Of a stretch of 64,000 nucleotides of DNA, positions 62,472 through 64,000 are shown piece after piece. The notes beneath the pieces are model-generated. The model made no database searches. It was not told the origin of the DNA and saw nothing but the letters and a program-made list of their open reading frames with translations. How positions within the stretch are numbered: position 1 is the first letter of the stretch; the number at the start of each line of letters is the position of its first letter. The position numbers were made by a program, and so were the translations under genes. Source of the stretch: Phoronis australis (Eukaryota; Phoronida; Phoronidae); assembly GCA_002633005.1 (NCBI GenBank), contig NMRA01000145.1, positions 275,737-339,736 on the forward strand, in the 5' to 3' direction.

Positions 62472-63341
62472 TTAACCAATTTTTACGTCAAAGTATAAAC
62501 TATTTTTGATGGAGATTGTGTACATATATTGATATGATGTAAATTGTACAGAAATTAAACTTAGGAATCTCATTATTTTCTCTGGGAATGCCCTAGCTTG
62601 CTTTTTGTAACGTTCGGTCAGTGTTGCCATTCCAAGACAGTTGCATTGTTGACAAAATTCGTTGATGCCGATAGTCACTAATAGGTAGATGTTCAAGTTA
62701 GCTGTTACTCGTGATAATACAATTCTAATGTTTTGGCCCAGTTAAAAAGTTTAATTGAACCCAAATGGCCAACGTTTTTTATTTACCACAAAATGTATGT
62801 TCTTGGTATTATTTTCCTCCAGGAAATTCAGATTCTTTGTAAACACCTTGTTAAAATGCATTTTCTGTAGCTCAGCATATTAAATATCCTGTAACTCGTT
62901 TGTACTGCATGTAATTGATTCTGTTGTCTCTGATTTGCCAATATAGGGCAGGTCGCTGGGTATACATGTGAGTGACCTCTTATTGCAAGCCCTGCCCTAA
63001 GAAAGGTGATGTCACTGTCTTTGTTTACACCTGCTCTATTAAAGTTCATTATTTTCCTTGTTCATGTAATTCCTTTCAGACAGGGTATTCACCTGAATGT
63101 TCATAGATGCAGTATTGTCTTTGAGTACCGTTACCATCACTAAGTATAACATCTCTACAGATCAATAAACTTTCATTATTTTTTCATCAAGCATCTACTA
63201 ACTTTACCAATGATTGTGCATAGTTATGTAAATGTGGAACTTTAATGATAAGAGTCGCACTCCAGTTGTTGTAAGGGATTGTGCATAATTATCAACTTTT
63301 TCAATAGAGAACGAGAGGGTTAACGGCTGGCGTACGCTTTT
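62472..63341. repeat. Direct duplication, right copy (870 bases)
   Basis: Second copy of 61603-62470. Differences include GATGCT/GATGCC, AGATGTT/AGCTGTT, CAGTTTC/CAGATTC, ATAGAGGGC/ATATAGGGC and CTGTCTGTTT/CTGTCTTTGTTT. The level looks like allelic difference. Confidence 0.97.
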
Positions 63342-63438
63342 AAAATTTTCTGAAAATGTCTGTGGAAATCTCAAATCACACGTTTTGTTAACTTTTGAAA
63401 ACGTTAATAATTATGAGTGATCCCAAACGAACTCAAAA

Positions 63439-63595
63439 GTTTTACAATGGTGGACGTCGTACTTGGCACCTCAACACAAGTGGCCCATTTTACAGTTGTG
63501 GACGTCGTACTTGGCACCTCAACACAAGTGGCCCATTTTACAGTTGTGGAAGTCATACTTGGCACCTCAATACAAGTGGCCCATTTCAGTATTTC
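63439..63595. repeat. 48-base tandem repeat, about 3.2 copies
   Basis: Unit begins GTGGACGTCGTACTTGGCAC and ends CCCATTTTACAGTT. Because 48 is a multiple of 3, frames stay open on both strands across it (for example RTWHLNTSGPFYSCG on plus), so the open frames here are not evidence of a gene. Confidence 0.9.
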
Positions 63596-63878
63596 TGGTG
63601 TCATAGTTAATACTGTAAGAGTAATGAATTGTTTAAAGTACTAGTTGAATGTTCATAAATTAGCATGTGAGGCGATTAAAATAAGGTTATGTATGACCTG
63701 TTTGCCAAGTCTGTGTATTTGGGCAAATGCCTGTTTAAAAATTGCAGGTACACTTAACAGATGTGTCTGTAGGCCGCTTGTGTGGGCCCACTGAACTGAT
63801 TTGAAACTATTTTATGCTTTATTGATATACACTTAAAAACGAGCTGAGGAAATGGAGGCCTGACTCAAGGGTCTAACA
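63596..63878. other. 3' flank, nothing recognised
   Basis: AT-rich, no repeat or coding signal seen. Confidence 0.4.
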
Positions 63879-63955
63879 GTGTGCCCCAGTAGGACTCATA
63901 CCCATGACCTTGAGAAAAAGACATTTATCCCACTAGGTGGCACTGCCTCCTCTTG
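63879..63955 (-). repeat. tRNA-derived SINE head, minus strand
   Basis: Read on the minus strand: CACCTAGTGGGATAAATG (A-box-like), then about 15 bases, then GGTCATGGGTATGAGTCC (B-box-like). A tRNA-like promoter without a full cloverleaf. Confidence 0.5.
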
Positions 63956-64000
63956 CCAACTCTACAAAACTGTAGATTTTATCTCAGTAAGTGGTAACGA

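Noticed and set aside
1-64000. CRISPR arrays, phage, operons or bacterial defence genes
   Set aside because: The tandem repeats here have no unique spacers, genes have spliceosomal introns, and no prokaryotic gene was seen.

Overview
This is animal nuclear DNA. It is AT-rich, has GT-AG introns of up to about 9 kb, and is dense in short inverted-repeat elements (MITE-like) and other dispersed repeats. There are no bacterial features: no operons and no ribosome binding sites. The two recognisable genes, a TTC22-like TPR protein ending in a TIR-like domain and a FAM149-family ciliary gene, together with the repeat style, suggest an invertebrate, probably a marine deuterostome or lophotrochozoan. 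The species cannot be fixed from the sequence alone. One assembly gap (158 N at 3240-3397) and three single Ns (24246, 53666, 62471) show this is a draft scaffold.

Layout. 1-1518 (+): the 3' part of an intronless reading frame for a TPR protein with a C-terminal TIR-like domain, cut off by the window edge. 1519-30728: a long stretch with no convincing intact gene. It holds tRNA-derived SINE pieces, G/C-rich hairpin repeats, a non-LTR retrotransposon scrap on the minus strand, three inverted-repeat elements, minisatellites, a 32-base perfect palindrome and one degenerate coding-like stretch on the minus strand (17404-18066). 30729-60152 (+): one multi-exon gene of the FAM149 family (closest to FAM149B1, known from Joubert/orofaciodigital ciliopathy). 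Twelve internal exons keep phase across every junction. They are followed by three alternative last exons, all with the same entry phase and each with its own stop, giving proteins of 622, 637 or 632 residues over the exons found here. The exon carrying the start codon was not found. 60153-64000: 3' flank with repeats, an 869-base direct duplication whose join is a single N (probably an assembly or haplotype artefact), a 48-base tandem repeat and a minus-strand SINE.

The two genes are not functionally linked as far as the sequence shows. The TPR-TIR protein looks like an adaptor of innate-immune type. The FAM149 gene belongs to cilium assembly and intraflagellar transport. I found no convincing new multi-gene system. 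The points most worth following are the set of alternative FAM149 3' ends, the TIR domain that appears to lack its catalytic glutamate, the minus-strand coding-like stretch, and the repeat families.
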